A stretch of 64,000 bases of DNA from the NCBI GenBank assembly GCA_029204225.1, contig CM055100.1, positions 32,703,645-32,767,644 on the forward strand. Direction: 5' to 3'. The position numbers and the translations under genes are program-made. Of the stretch, positions 26,331 to 39,138 are shown piece by piece. The first letter of the stretch is position 1. The number at the start of each line of letters is the position of its first letter. The stretch comes from Diphasiastrum complanatum. Its lineage: Eukaryota > Streptophyta > Lycopodiopsida > Lycopodiales > Lycopodiaceae. A model generated the notes under the pieces. That model did no database searches, was not told the DNA's origin, and worked only from the letters and a program-made list of their open reading frames with translations.

Positions 26331-26952
26331 GACCTGACCTTGCTTACATAGTCAACTCATTGTTGCAATACTTGTCGAATCCAGACCTACTACATGGGAA
26401 ATCTCCACAAAGAACATTGAGATACATACAGGCCACAAAGCTTTATGCTTTCTATTATGATGGAAATTTAGAGAATACATTAATCCTAAAAGTTTATTCC
26501 GACTTAGATTCGGCTGGAGACATATCATGAAATCCACTTCTGGTTACCTATGCTTTCTTGTAGGAGGACCCATTTCATGGAACAGTCAAAAGCATAAATG
26601 CATTTCTTTGTCGTCTACCAAGTCTGAATATGTTGCAGACACCTCTAGAGTAAAGGAGATTATATATCTCAGAAGATTACTCCAAGATCTGAAATTTTAG
26701 CACATCAGACCAACAATACTCCATTGTGACAATCGAAGTTGCATAGCTCTTTCTATGAACCTACAAAGTCACTCTAGAACTAAGCATATCAAAGTTCAAT
26801 TTCATTTTTTAAGAGAAAATATTCAGAATAAGAATGTCAAATTAAGTTACCATCATACCGATAGTATGTTGGCTGATATCCTAACAAAACCATTTTCTAA
26901 AGAAAAGCATGATACCTTGGTTAGTATGTTAAATCTTTATTCAGGTTCATAG
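26331..26952 (+). pseudogene. Copia RNase H fragment (plus strand)
   Basis: The segment starts at PDLAYIVNSLLQYLSNP and continues through the RNase H core. It includes VYSDLDSAGD, STSGYLCFLVGG, STKSEYVAD, LHCDNRSCIAL and SRTKHIKVQFHFLRE, then DILTKPFSKEKHD near the usual C-terminus. Frame changes occur near 26530 and there is a stop before HIRPTILH. The catalytic D, E and D equivalents are recognisable. No LTR was found after it. Confidence 0.75.
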
Positions 26953-27065
26953 CAATAAGCTTAAGCGGTTGCGATGGAATTTAATCTTACTCCCACTCAT
27001 CAATAGTCTATCATCTGACAATCAATCACTTGCTCCTATCACTAATTAGTATGGGTGTATCTTAG

Positions 27066-27365
27066 TGGAAAAACATGCAAGGCATTCCTTCCCAAGAGAT
27101 TGTTGTGAGCGTGTTGTCAAGAGTTGCCAACGGACAACTCATTCTTGCAAAGATGGGAAAGGAATTTCATAGGTGATTTTTATTTTTATCTATTTCTATT
27201 TTGTGGTCATATTCATTTGCTAAATCTGCCATCATTAATTTTTCCAGACATAAACTTTTCATGAAAGTGCAAGAGGCCATCATTAGAACCCTCAATTGTC
27301 ATAATTGGACTGAGTGCCAAAAATTGTATAAAAATAGCTCCATAAATGAAGAGCTTTAAAGATTT
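27066..27365 (+). pseudogene. Remnant of the unidentified multi-exon gene (family member 2)
   Basis: VEKHAR, then after a one-base shift EIVVSVLSRVANGQL and MGKEFHR, ends at a GTGATTTT donor (about 27173). After about 75 bp a TTTTTCCAG acceptor is followed by HKLFMKVQEAI, NCHNWTECQKLYKN and SSINEEL, then a stop. It matches the 13674-13975 copy exon for exon with the same splice position, so the duplication was genomic and not via a processed transcript. The frameshift indicates a dead copy. The family is not recognised. Confidence 0.5.
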
Positions 27366-28464
27366 TTTATTTTGTTCAAAAATATGGTAAGTTTCGATAA
27401 TCAAAGGATCAATTGACAGTGGGAAAAACCATGTCTGAGATCGGTGTGATAGCAACGGGAGATTGATAGCGGAAGTTTGCAGATCAGAAGTCTAGTAGTT
27501 ATCAGCAAAGATGATCAAGAAGAAAATACAATAGTTATGTGCAATAGAACAAAAACAATAGTGGTGACAAAAACTTGCACTCTAATTGAATGAAGGACAA
27601 AAATTGCTTCAGCTGATGATCGTTGAACTATCTTACAATTACTTAGCAACCTAGTTACTTCACTAGAATACAGCCTACTGAGCATGTTAGATCTATTGAT
27701 GTTGTACATTGATGATTGCATGTCAGTGCTTAGTGCATTGGGAAGCATAAAATCTATCTACTTAATTTATTGTGGTCGTTATGCATTAGATGGTTGTCCT
27801 TTCCAACTGTCAATATATGTACAAGATAGGTGGACTGTCATTGATGTACTTGAAGTAGTCTGACAGTTCATGGAACGACCTTTCTCTCTTGATGAGGAAG
27901 TCGATAAGTCGAGTTAGTTGGTAGTTGATGAAAAGTCGATGAAGTCAGGTGAGTCGATGAAATCAGACAAAGTCAAACAAATTGACTAAGTTGGTTGATG
28001 GATAAGATGGCATTGAGTAAGTGAGTTGATGAAGTCGATGTTGATGAAGTCGATGTCGAGTTGATGATGGAATATATATACAAGGAGAAGTCGATGACTT
28101 CAAAGACCTTGAAGTCGATGGAGTCGGCTTTGGCTGAGTTTTCCACGATGCTCATTACTTAGTGGATTTGATCTTGAGCATTGAGATCCAGCACTTCCCC
28201 TTAATGTGGATCCTGAAAAACTTGGATCTTCAAATTTAGCATGTCATTAAATCTGATGTGGTGATCCTTGGAAAAATCTTGGACAATGCCTAGGTGAAGT
28301 AATTTGCTGCCATTAACTCTATCATGTAGTAAAACAGTGACACTTCCTTGTTGTAGGAAAAATAGTAATTATTCTTCCACAGAGAATATGATGAAAGATT
28401 GAATAGACATAAGGTTCATAAATAGATTCATCAAGTCCTTCCAACATCTGTTTGATTCAAATTA
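27366..28464. other. Intergenic region with GTCGATGA-rich stretch
   Basis: Between about 27890 and 28130 the sequence is dominated by imperfect repeats of GTCGATGAAGTC and GAGTTGATG. No gene is seen. Confidence 0.45.
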
Positions 28465-28979
28465 GCTCGTTTGCCATCTTGGATGCTACTACATATTCTG
28501 CTTCATAGGAAGATTGAGCTACTGTTGTTTGCTTCTTGCTTATCCAGAGTATGGCTACGCCAGATGCTAGAGTACAACCTCCTAAAATACTTTTGCTATT
28601 ATCCTTCATGGATGCCTAGCTTGTATCACTGTAAGATTCAATGTGAAGTCCAGCTTCCTTAGAATAACACAGTCCATAGTCTTTCGTTTCTTGGAGATAT
28701 TGTAGTACTCTCTTTGCTACCTTCCAACGTAACGATCCTAGGTTCTGATTATATTGGCTCAGCCTGTATACTACAAACGCTATATCAAGTCTGGTGTTGT
28801 CTGCTAGATATAACCATGATCCAATCAGCCTACGATAGGGTGTTTTGGCCATTCATTCCTCTTCCTCGAGAGTCTGCAGACAATTTGCCTTGTTCAGTAT
28901 TGTTCCAGGTATCATGGGAGTATGCACACCTTTACATTCGAGGATGTTGAAGTCTTCAATGATCTTTTGAGTGTACTTT
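28465..28979 (-). pseudogene. Copia RT-end/RNase H fragment (minus strand), cut by an LTR
   Basis: On the minus strand the frame reads YTQKIIEDFNILECKGV, PYRRLIGSWLYLADNTRLDI, VAKRVLQYLQETKDYGL, then SDTS and a stop. It continues with ILWISKKQTTVAQSS and YEAEYVVASKMANELI. It starts abruptly at the edge of the LTR at 28980, which suggests that the LTR element inserted into it. Confidence 0.7.
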
Positions 28980-29754
28980 TGACAAAATTTCCAGAATTCA
29001 CACGTGTGGGAATGATCCACAAGTATGATAGATCTAATTAAGCTTTATGATTAGCACAATAACCTGATTCTAGATTGAATAGCAAGATCTAGTACAGAAG
29101 TTATGGCTTAACCACAATCTAGCATGCTAAGAGTCAGAGAATGATAGCAATGAATCATAAATGAGCAAAAATACAAGAAATTAGTGTATGAGCATTAGCC
29201 TCAACACGAGTTAGAGAGAGAAAGATAGAGATATATCAAGCAAAAATGGCATGAGATAGCTACAAAGCTTTAGTTCTTCATCATAAAATATGAGAATGGC
29301 TACACATATTTATGGAGTTTGAGGTAGCTCAAGGTAGAACCACATCCATCCACCTTTCAATGACATCTAAAGTGAAAACTAGAGTCTATGTGACATTTGT
29401 CACATCTCATGCATGTATCTCTACCTACTTTTGACAAGTGTCCTAGTTCTAACTAGAATTGTACAAATCATCATGCATGTGTCCATTTCACTTGTGCATG
29501 CCTTGCACGTCACTATGGATCACTTACAAGTAATGCATGTAAAATGCCACGAGTTTCTACAAGCATATTTTTGCTATTTCTAAGTCTACAATCTATATGC
29601 AAGTTGTAAACATCCAACTAGATATGACATATCCATATAGCTCAAGTTCTATCTAGGCCAAATTTGGCATTTGTATTTATGGAACAACATACTTGCATGG
29701 TACAATGTTTGTAGCAAGCCTAAAGTCAAGATGGATTATTTTTCAATTTCAACA
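28980..29754 (-). mobile_element. 3' LTR of copia element F (minus strand)
   Basis: It starts TGACAAAATTTCCAG and ends TTTCAACA, followed by the pyrimidine tract CTCCTCC (a polypurine tract on the minus strand, 29755-29761). It is homologous to the LTR at 16932-17633 and carries CACACGTGTG at 28999-29008. Length 775 bp. Confidence 0.7.
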
Positions 29755-29771
29755 CTCCTCCTAAAAACAAT

Positions 29772-32090
29772 CTATATTGACTTGAACATGGATCTTGGCA
29801 TTACTCCAAGATTGGCTCTATTCTTGATGAAGGAACTCTTGCTCAAAGGTTTGGTAAGCAAATTTGCAATACAAGATGATGTGTCGATGTGCTCCAAGTA
29901 GATTTCCCCTCCAATGAGCTTCTCTCTCACGAAGTGATGTGCAACCTCGATGTGTTTGCTCCTTGCATGGAATATCGGGTTGTTGGCAAGGGCTTGTGCC
30001 GAAATGTTGTCACACATGATCATAGGTAGATCATCTTCCATGATTATCTTTAGCTCCACTAGCAACCTTTTGATCCAAAGTACTTCCTTTGTTGTTGTAG
30101 TGAGTGCCTTATATTCAGCTTCACAAGATGAGAGTGATACAGTATCTTGCTTTTTGGAAAGCCAAGATATCAAGTTTTCTCCAAGATATATGACATAAGC
30201 ACTTGTAGATTTTTTATCTGCTCTATCACTTGCAAAATCCGAGTTATAATAACCAACTATAGAAAAAATCTTCACTTTTATACAATAAACCATAATCAAA
30301 AGTTGAAGATAGGTATCTAAACACTCTCTTGGCCATTTTCCAATAATAAATAGTAGGATTTTGCATAGCCTGGCTCAATTTATGAACACTAAAACTTATG
30401 TCAGGTCTAGTTATTGTGAGCCAAATTAAGGAGCCTATAAGACTCCTAAAAAGAGTGATGTCCACGAAGGATCTTTCATCACCTTTGTTAGGGTCTTTTA
30501 CATTTTTCTCCATAGGAGTTTCTATACTCTTACAATCTAACATATTGAACTTTTTTAACATTGAAAGAGCATACTTGGATTGACATACAAAAGCTTTATC
30601 TTTAAGAAAGTCAATCTCTAATCCTAATATGTAGTGAATTTTTCCAAGATCTTGCATCTTGAACTCTTTTCCAAGTGCAATCTTGGTTTCCTCAACTAAC
30701 TTGATACAACTTTCTGTTAGAATGATATAAAACTTGACATAGAAGGAAGGATCATAGTTACTAAGATTAAATCCTAGTGACTTAAGAAAAGTGTTAAGTC
30801 GAGAATACCATGACCTTGGAGCTTGCTTTAGTCCATATAGACTTTTGAAGAGCAAGCAAACTTTGTCTTTGTCATGGATGAATCCAATAGGCTGATCAAT
30901 ATAAATCTCTTCTTCTAGATATCCATTTAAAAATGCATTAGAGACATCTAGTTGAAGAACTTGCCAACTGAAAAAACAAGCAATAGAAATTATGATTCTG
31001 ATTGATACCATCTTTGCAACTGGAGCAAAAGTCTCCTCATAATCAAGTCCATACACTTGAGCAAAACCCTTTGCACAAAGTCTAGCCTTGCACTTGTTGA
31101 TTGTGCCATCTTGATTATACTTGACTCGAAAAACCCACTTGCAACCAATGGTGTGCTTGTTGGATGAAAGATCCACAAGCTCTCATGTCTTGTTGGCCAT
31201 CAAAGCATCATATTCCTCCTTCATGGCAAGATACCATTCCTTCGAATTGAGTGCATCATATACATCCTTTGGCTCCTCATGTGGAATAAATTAAGCACAA
31301 TTAGTGGAGTTGAGTTCCACTTGCTTGCCTTTATCTTCATATGTAAGCCTCCTAGGCTCGGATCTTTCTCTTTGAGATCTCCTTGGTGAAAAGATTCGAG
31401 GTGACTCCTCCTCAATTCTCGGCCCCATCTCTCCATGATAGTCTTCAAGGGTGATGATTGGAGTATCTTTTTGAGAATCTTTGAACTCAGCCTCCTCAAG
31501 AATGTATTTTTGATCCTCATGGAATATAACATCCCTACTCTCAATTGTAGTTGAGGTAGAGGGAACATAGATTATGTATGTCTTCTTGTTGGATGCATAT
31601 CCAACCATGATCCTTTTAATAGAATTAGGATCATCTCTTTTCCTTGTTTCCAAGGGTACATGAACAAAGCAAGCACATCCAAAAACTCTAAGGTGATCTA
31701 CCTTAGGTTTCTTCTTAAAGAAGACTTCAAAAGGTGATTTTCCAACAAGTGCATTGTGAGGTAATCTATTGCACAAATAGTTTGCACAATTTATTGCCTC
31801 ACCCAATATTCAATAGGCAAAGAAGCTTCAACTCATATTGCTTTAGCACATTCACATAAAGATCTGTTTTTCCTCTCAACAACTCCATTTTGAGATGGAG
31901 AATAAGCACAAGAAAACTCTCTCTTTATTCCTTCACCTTCACAATATTCATGAAACTTGTTGGAGATGTATTCACCTCCTCCACCACATCTTAAAGCTTT
32001 AACTTTGAAAGAAAATTGTTTCTCAACATAAGCTTTGAAGATTAGGAAGTGCAATACCATAGCTTTTGAGATATGCTATTGACTGTAGCA
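29772..32090 (-). pseudogene. Copia element F internal region: RNase H, RT, partial integrase
   Basis: Read on the minus strand from 32060: integrase core with the second catalytic aspartate lost (LRCGGGGEY) but NGVVERKN kept. The integrase C-terminal region follows (FGCACFVHVPLETR, GYASNKKTYIIY). RT spans 31176-30244 (KWVFRVKYNQDGT, KARLCAKGFAQ, DYEETFAPVAKM, LYGLKQAPRSWYSR). The YVDD catalytic box is missing: FYVKFY runs straight into IILTESC. RNase H is at 30299-29772 (KKSTSAYVIY, CEAEYKA, CDNISAQAL, ARSKHIEVAHHFV). Stops occur near 31293 and 31185. The 5' part is cut at about 32090, where unrelated sequence beginning TGTAGCAGCCC starts. Confidence 0.85.
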
Positions 32091-32211
32091 GCCCAATTTT
32101 TGCTAGGTATTGTGCAAAGTTTTTTTGCTGGATATCCTGTAAAATTTTTTAAAACTTATTTTTTTGTTGCTTTTTACAACCAAAAACAGTATGTAGAAAT
32201 TTATATAGGAT
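32091..32211. other. Start of an unrelated insertion into copia element F
   Basis: Homology to integrase stops and the sequence continues with TGTAGCAGCCCAA. Starts of this kind occur on some Ty3/gypsy LTRs, but no matching end or coding region confirms it. Confidence 0.3.
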
Positions 32212-34213
<2,002 letters not shown>

Positions 34214-34256
<43 letters not shown>

Positions 34257-34263
34257 TACATAA
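34214..34263. repeat. (TA)n-(CA)n microsatellite
   Basis: TATATATA followed by about 16 CA units and CATA units, adjoining the right end of the GAACCGT block. Confidence 0.9.
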
Positions 34264-34273
34264 GAATTAATAT

Positions 34274-34640
34274 GTAACCGGTACGGAATGTATGAAAATG
34301 ATTCCGTACAGGTTCTGTACCAGTTCTGTGGGGGAACCGCTACCGTGGGAAAAACCCATGGAACTAGTTTTAATTTTTTTTCTCAAAATTACTATAAAAG
34401 ATACAAGAAAAATCTAGAAAAATAAGGTGAAATAAAAAACCTGTAATAGCATACAAAAATGGAAATATGTGCTTATCTATTTGCAGAATTGGGATTTTGG
34501 CCTATTTTTGCCATTTTTTTAGTGTTTTTTTGGGTTTTTTTTTGGCAATTTTTGCAAATAAAAAAAAATAGGAGTTCCATGGTACAGAATGGTTCAGTAC
34601 CACGGAACAGTTCGGTACCATGTTCCCCCCACGAAACCGA
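34274..34640. repeat. Second, smaller inverted repeat of the GGTACC/GAACCG type
   Basis: The left side has GTGGGGGAACCGCTACCG and CCATGGAACT (34330-34373). The reverse complement of the right side (34573-34640) has GTGGGGGGAACATGGTACCG and CCATGGAACT. The composition is akin to the larger block to the left, so the two may be one system. Confidence 0.45.
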
Positions 34641-34904
34641 TGTTGTAATAATTGTTGATCAACCTAATAAAGAATGTATAACTTTAAATATTCCAACTAT
34701 TTGCAGATGATATAGATTGTGATATGGATCTCACAGATATTCCAATTTCAGCTAATGATGATGCTAGAGTCTTAATTTGATGGATTTTAAACAAGTTGAC
34801 GTCAGCAATTTGTGAAGGTCTTAATAGTTATATGAAAGATTAATTATTTAATTACAAAATTTTAGGAATTTATAGAGTTAGTCAATACTTCCCAACTAAA
34901 AATT
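34641..34904. other. Intergenic, nothing recognised
   Basis: AT-rich sequence without a credible frame or repeat. Confidence 0.4.
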
Positions 34905-35215
34905 TTATTTGAATGCTAATGATCAAATAGTGATGTGAGTCATTGAAGCAATTCATTTTGAAGAATTAGATCAGATCTTAAGTGTGTGTGAAATATTAAA
35001 CCAAAATTGAACTAGAATCAATTTTGAGGAGTGAATTGCTAGGATATTTGTAGTTGATCTATTATACCATCATCCAAGTTAAACTAGGATTGATTGGGCC
35101 GAGATTAGAAGCTTTTTGAAAGCTAGAAATCTATCTTAGATCACACCTTATGAAGAGATCTTTGTGTATATCATAGGCTTTCATTCAAAATGACATCCAT
35201 GGGTGGATATATGTT
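34905..35215 (+). repeat. Dispersed repeat, copy 2
   Basis: Matches the reverse complement of 15035-15370. Shared landmarks in order are TTGAATGCTAATGAT, GAAGCAATTCATTTTGAAG, ATCAGATCTTAAGTGTGTG, CCATCATCCAAGTTAAA, TTGATTGGGC and ATCCATGGGTGGATAT. No protein homology is recognised. Confidence 0.7.
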
Positions 35216-35761
35216 ACTTTAAAGAGTCCCAAGGCAATCATTATGTAGGCAATCTTTAAGACAATTTGTTTTCTTCTGCAACTTTCATTTAGGCAGATTT
35301 ATACTGGTGAGTTTAGTGTAGGATCAAAGCTATCCTACAAATTATTATTTTTTATGATGCAGGGGTTTTAGCGTAGGATCGTAACTTATAGATCTTTGTT
35401 CCAGCTTAGGATCGTAAGCCATCTTACAGAGAAATTTATTTTATTTAAGGGATTACCGTATAAATCTCAGTGGTAGATTCAGCGGCAAGGGTGGGAAGGG
35501 AGGTGGCTACTCCAGCTATTGATCATATGCTAAAATTATTTGGCTTCCCTGTGCAGCTTTTGTGAAAGCTTCTCTGTTTAAACATGATTCAGGACCTTCA
35601 GCAACACAAGAATATGTTAAAAAGATACAACAATCATGGTCTCTGGGAAGCAAAGGTTTGGGGAGCAAGATCGACCCAAGCACAACGATCTAAGAAAATC
35701 AGAAATTTCTGTCACTTTTCATCTCCCTGTCTTGCCTTATCTACAAAGATTCTTATTACTC
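35216..35761. other. Intergenic, nothing recognised
   Basis: GTAGGATCGTAA-like motifs occur at 35322, 35373 and 35406, but no larger repeat or gene is seen. Confidence 0.4.
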
Positions 35762-35855
35762 ATTAATGCTTTTTGGTTTCCAAGAGGAGGCTCCAACCTG
35801 GGACCAAAGAAACTTTGGATGCCAAGCCAACCAACTGAGCCAACCCCGTTGGGTC
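35762..35855 (-). mobile_element. tRNA-derived SINE-like copy (minus strand)
   Basis: On the minus strand it carries a perfect pol III A box TGGCTCAGTTGG. About 43 bases later comes a degraded B box (AGGTTGGAGCC), followed by CTTGGAAACCAA. It matches 53493-53588 over its whole length. It cannot be a working tRNA, because the arms do not pair properly and the B box is mutated. Confidence 0.65.
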
Positions 35856-36270
35856 ATTTTACTCATTAATGAGCAAACGGAGAGACAACAGAGAACGAGA
35901 TGAGAGACTGTGAGAGGTCGAGATATGAGAGAGCTACCTGTCCTGTCTTATCTATTTTGCTTAACAATATCTTCAAATACCAATACAATACAAAGTAGAG
36001 ACAAGATTTCATGATTGATGTACAAACTATTACAAATTTAGAAATAAAGTTCACTGAATACAGCCTGACAACATTGAGCCAGAATAAAACTAGCATTTTA
36101 TATAAAGTTTCAACTATGCATTAGAAACTTATACGAATTATGGAGATGCTTTGCTTAAATCAGGAAGATTTCTATTTTGAAAGGAGTCTAATTGCATCCA
36201 TTGAATGGTTGCTATTCCATGAACCATATCATAAATTTGCTTGCTGCCATCTCGCCCTTTCCTTTACTAG
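35856..36270. other. Intergenic, nothing recognised
   Basis: No convincing frame. The left part holds GAGAGA-rich sequence (35880-35935). Confidence 0.4.
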
Positions 36271-36274
36271 CGGA

Positions 36275-36505
36275 CTTCTTCAAGCTATGAACGTTATAGC
36301 TACTTTCTCGCTCTCCTGGCTACAAATTGACAGCACGTTAGCGATATTCCTTCGCTCTCCTGGCTGCAAATTGACTTCTTCACTTCACCCTCTGAATGTT
36401 GGCGCTACTCCCGCACTCTCCCAGCTGCAAATTGATAGGACATTAGCACTACTCCTTCGCTCTCCTGGCTGCAAATTGACTTCTTCATGCTATGAACTGC
36501 ACAAA
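36275..36505. repeat. About 103-bp tandem repeat, two full units and a partial one
   Basis: Units starting GACTTCTTCA lie near 36273, 36373 and 36479. Each contains two subrepeats of the form CGCTCTCCTGGCTGCAAATTG. The plus-strand open frame across it (36140-36574) follows from the repeat and is not taken as a gene. Confidence 0.75.
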
Positions 36506-36611
36506 TGCTCTTTACATGCATCAACAAGCCATTCTCTCACGCGCACGCGGGAAGCAAAAATTTTTAGCATGTGAGAGAAGCAGAAATTTTTCCACACAAA
36601 AAAGGCATTTT

Positions 36612-36745
36612 TTTTTTCAAAGCCCTATCTCGTTTTTCCAAAAGCCCTATCTCGTTATTTTTTTTCCAAAACCCTATCTCATTTTTCCAAGATCCCTATC
36701 TCGTTCTTTTTTTCCAAAGCCCTATCTCGTTTTTTTTTTCAAATC
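36612..36745. repeat. Minisatellite of CCCTATCTCGTTTTT units
   Basis: Five or six imperfect units of about 25 bp: CCAAAGCCCTATCTCG followed by T runs of varying length. All frames across it read FFQKPYL-like repeats, which is a by-product. Confidence 0.8.
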
Positions 36746-36982
36746 ACGTTTTGGGGAGCAAAATGTAAAGTTTGATCTTGTTTTCTCTAAGTCGCATTTT
36801 CCTAAAAGGAGAACTTGGAAATCCCTATCTAATATTTTGACTATGGCTTATATATTTAACTTAAATCATATGAACTGTAGAATCAATAGCACACTTCTTG
36901 AAGTTTTGCTGGCAATGCTGAAGATTGGCAAGTTTTTTCCAAGACTTGTGCCAACATTTTTACATGCACATTCTTTCTAAGT

Positions 36983-37004
36983 TGAGAGAGAGAGAGAGAG
37001 AGAG
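36983..37004. repeat. (GA)n microsatellite
   Basis: Eleven GA units. Confidence 0.9.
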
Positions 37005-37925
37005 GGCTTTTCCATACTGAAAGCCATAGCTTGTAAATAAATTAATTGACATGTTTTCTCTACCGATTGGATTTTGGAATTATCTAGTGATAATGGCACA
37101 ACTAGTGCATGTGCTGTCCAAAAGGGCAGACATGTAGTAGTGATAAAATTAGATGATAGTTTAGTGAAATTTATTAAAATGATAATCACTAAAGTTTCAA
37201 TTTTGACGAATGAATTCCAGGAGGTGGATAAGATAGGTAGGGCCATTTGAGAATCATATTGTTGTTCCACACTGTAAGGAGCCTCAACCACCTACTAGTG
37301 GTGGCATTGTGGATGAGGTGATGAAGGTGACCTAGCATAAATAGTTGAGCAGCGATATACTGTAGTGGTAGATGTAGTTACTCAAGATGAGGTAGTGGCT
37401 CCAACAAATACAAATGTTGGAAGATCTGTTAGTCCTTATCCAAATGATCTGGTTGCAGATTTTGATTTCATTGTAAAAGCATTTATCAATATATGTATTT
37501 ACCTCTTTCAGAAGATGATTGTATTTACTTTGAACATGATTGTCTCTTGAAAATGATTTTTAAGCGTTTATGAAGTTTATTGATGATTCATATTAGATAG
37601 ATAAACAATTTATTTTTAAAATTTGAACATAGTTACAACTTTAAAAAATCTTGAGTCATGTGGTCCAAATTTGAAATATTTGCAAAATGCATCATCTTCC
37701 AAATAATTAATCAATTTTTAAATTCAAGATTCAAAATTTACGGGAATTATCAAAACATTGTAAGGCCTAAAAAATGGATCTTTTGCCATTTCTGTTTCAA
37801 AAGATTGTGTTACATGTGGAAATTGTGCAAAAAATTTCCCATGCAATAGTCATGGCTTGTTGTGTGACCACTTTTGTGGATAATCCATGTGCAAAAGTTC
37901 CATGCCAACTCAAAGGGGTTCTTCA

Positions 37926-37965
<40 letters not shown>

Positions 37966-38124
37966 CATGAAACTTCCATGCTAGAAGCCCCACAAATTGT
38001 AATCCGTGTTTAGATTTCATGCATATGACTAGACATAGACGTGGATAAATGGATGTGGGAACATGGCATCTTGGGTGGACTTAGTGCACTTTTGTATTGG
38101 TAGTAATAACTTATTATATTAATT
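37005..38124. other. Intergenic with a (TA)n tract
   Basis: (TA)n at 37927-37965. The remainder is AT-rich without a recognised gene. Confidence 0.5.
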
Positions 38125-38350
38125 GTAACTAAATTTCCATAAATATTACTAATCCAATCTATTGTGGACCTAGTGGTTGACCATTGGATTACATTAATAC
38201 TCAACATATTATGGAGTTTAACTTCCACATGTTGCAAAGTAACTAAATTTCCATGAATATTAGTAATCTAATCTATTGTAAACCTAGTGAGTGACCATTG
38301 GATTACATTAATACTCAGATTATGGGGTTTAACTTACACATGTTGCAAAA
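38125..38350. repeat. Tandem duplication, two units of about 114 bp
   Basis: Units 38125-38238 and 38239-38350 share GTAACTAAATTTCCAT, GACCATTGGATTACATT and CACATGTTGCAAA, with scattered substitutions. Confidence 0.9.
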
Positions 38351-39138
38351 GAACCCCTTACGTAAGAGTTACTAGGCAATTGCTAATAAAAAAGGCCAAC
38401 ATGTTAGCATCTTATAACCAAAAGCACTACTAGAATGAATACTTTCAAGCTGTAAAGGCAGCTAAACCGTAATTAAAGGGCTTTGCTGTGTGTCAAAAGT
38501 AGCTGAAGTAGGTTTCAATAGATGGGATTAAATATCACAAAACATTTGTAGCGAGCATAATATGTGTAACACAAGAAAGCACATGGTAATGATTAGCATA
38601 ATATGCACAAATTCTCCAAATTCCAGGAACGGTCTCAACTCTCCACACTGGCTTCCCAGAGCCTTTTTTTTAAATCTTCATTGTTTTTCGCAGACAATAG
38701 TTTTGTATGTACATTTGTAGCGGCTAGAAGAAACTTCGATCGACAGCTATATGAAAATTTTGCTTTCACGTGAGAAAGAACGCAGTTTGTATGCAGTCTG
38801 AAGAACTGTAATTCGAAGTGTGTATGCATGTATATACCATCATTCTTTGTCCAACAACAAGGCTCATATAGTTGTTGCTCCTGCAAAAAGGCAAAATGCT
38901 GATGGTGTGTTGCTGCAGACTCTGCATAGGCTCTTCGTAACTCTGCCATTCATACAGATCGTCGGATCGTCCAACTGTTATTAATCGGCCAGCTACATTT
39001 TACTAGTAGGTTACAAGGCCCTACAAGCATTTTCCACAATGACGCCCGCAAGAGATAGAGCGTCTTTTCATATGAAGGCTTTTCAGGATGATATCCCAAA
39101 CAGTGTAGGCTAATATAATAGTCATCCATCCAGTGATA
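38351..39138. other. 3' flank of permease 2, no gene seen
   Basis: This should include the 3' UTR of the minus-strand permease. A minus-strand frame at 38635-38949 has no recognised domain. Confidence 0.4.

Noticed and set aside
35762-35855. A functional tRNA gene
   Set aside because: A and B boxes are present, but the B box is mutated and a cloverleaf cannot be drawn. The 53.5 kb copy shows it is a dispersed repeat.
36140-36574. 144-codon frame with repeated LRSPGCKLTSS
   Set aside because: Explained by the 103-bp tandem repeat. No start context or homology.
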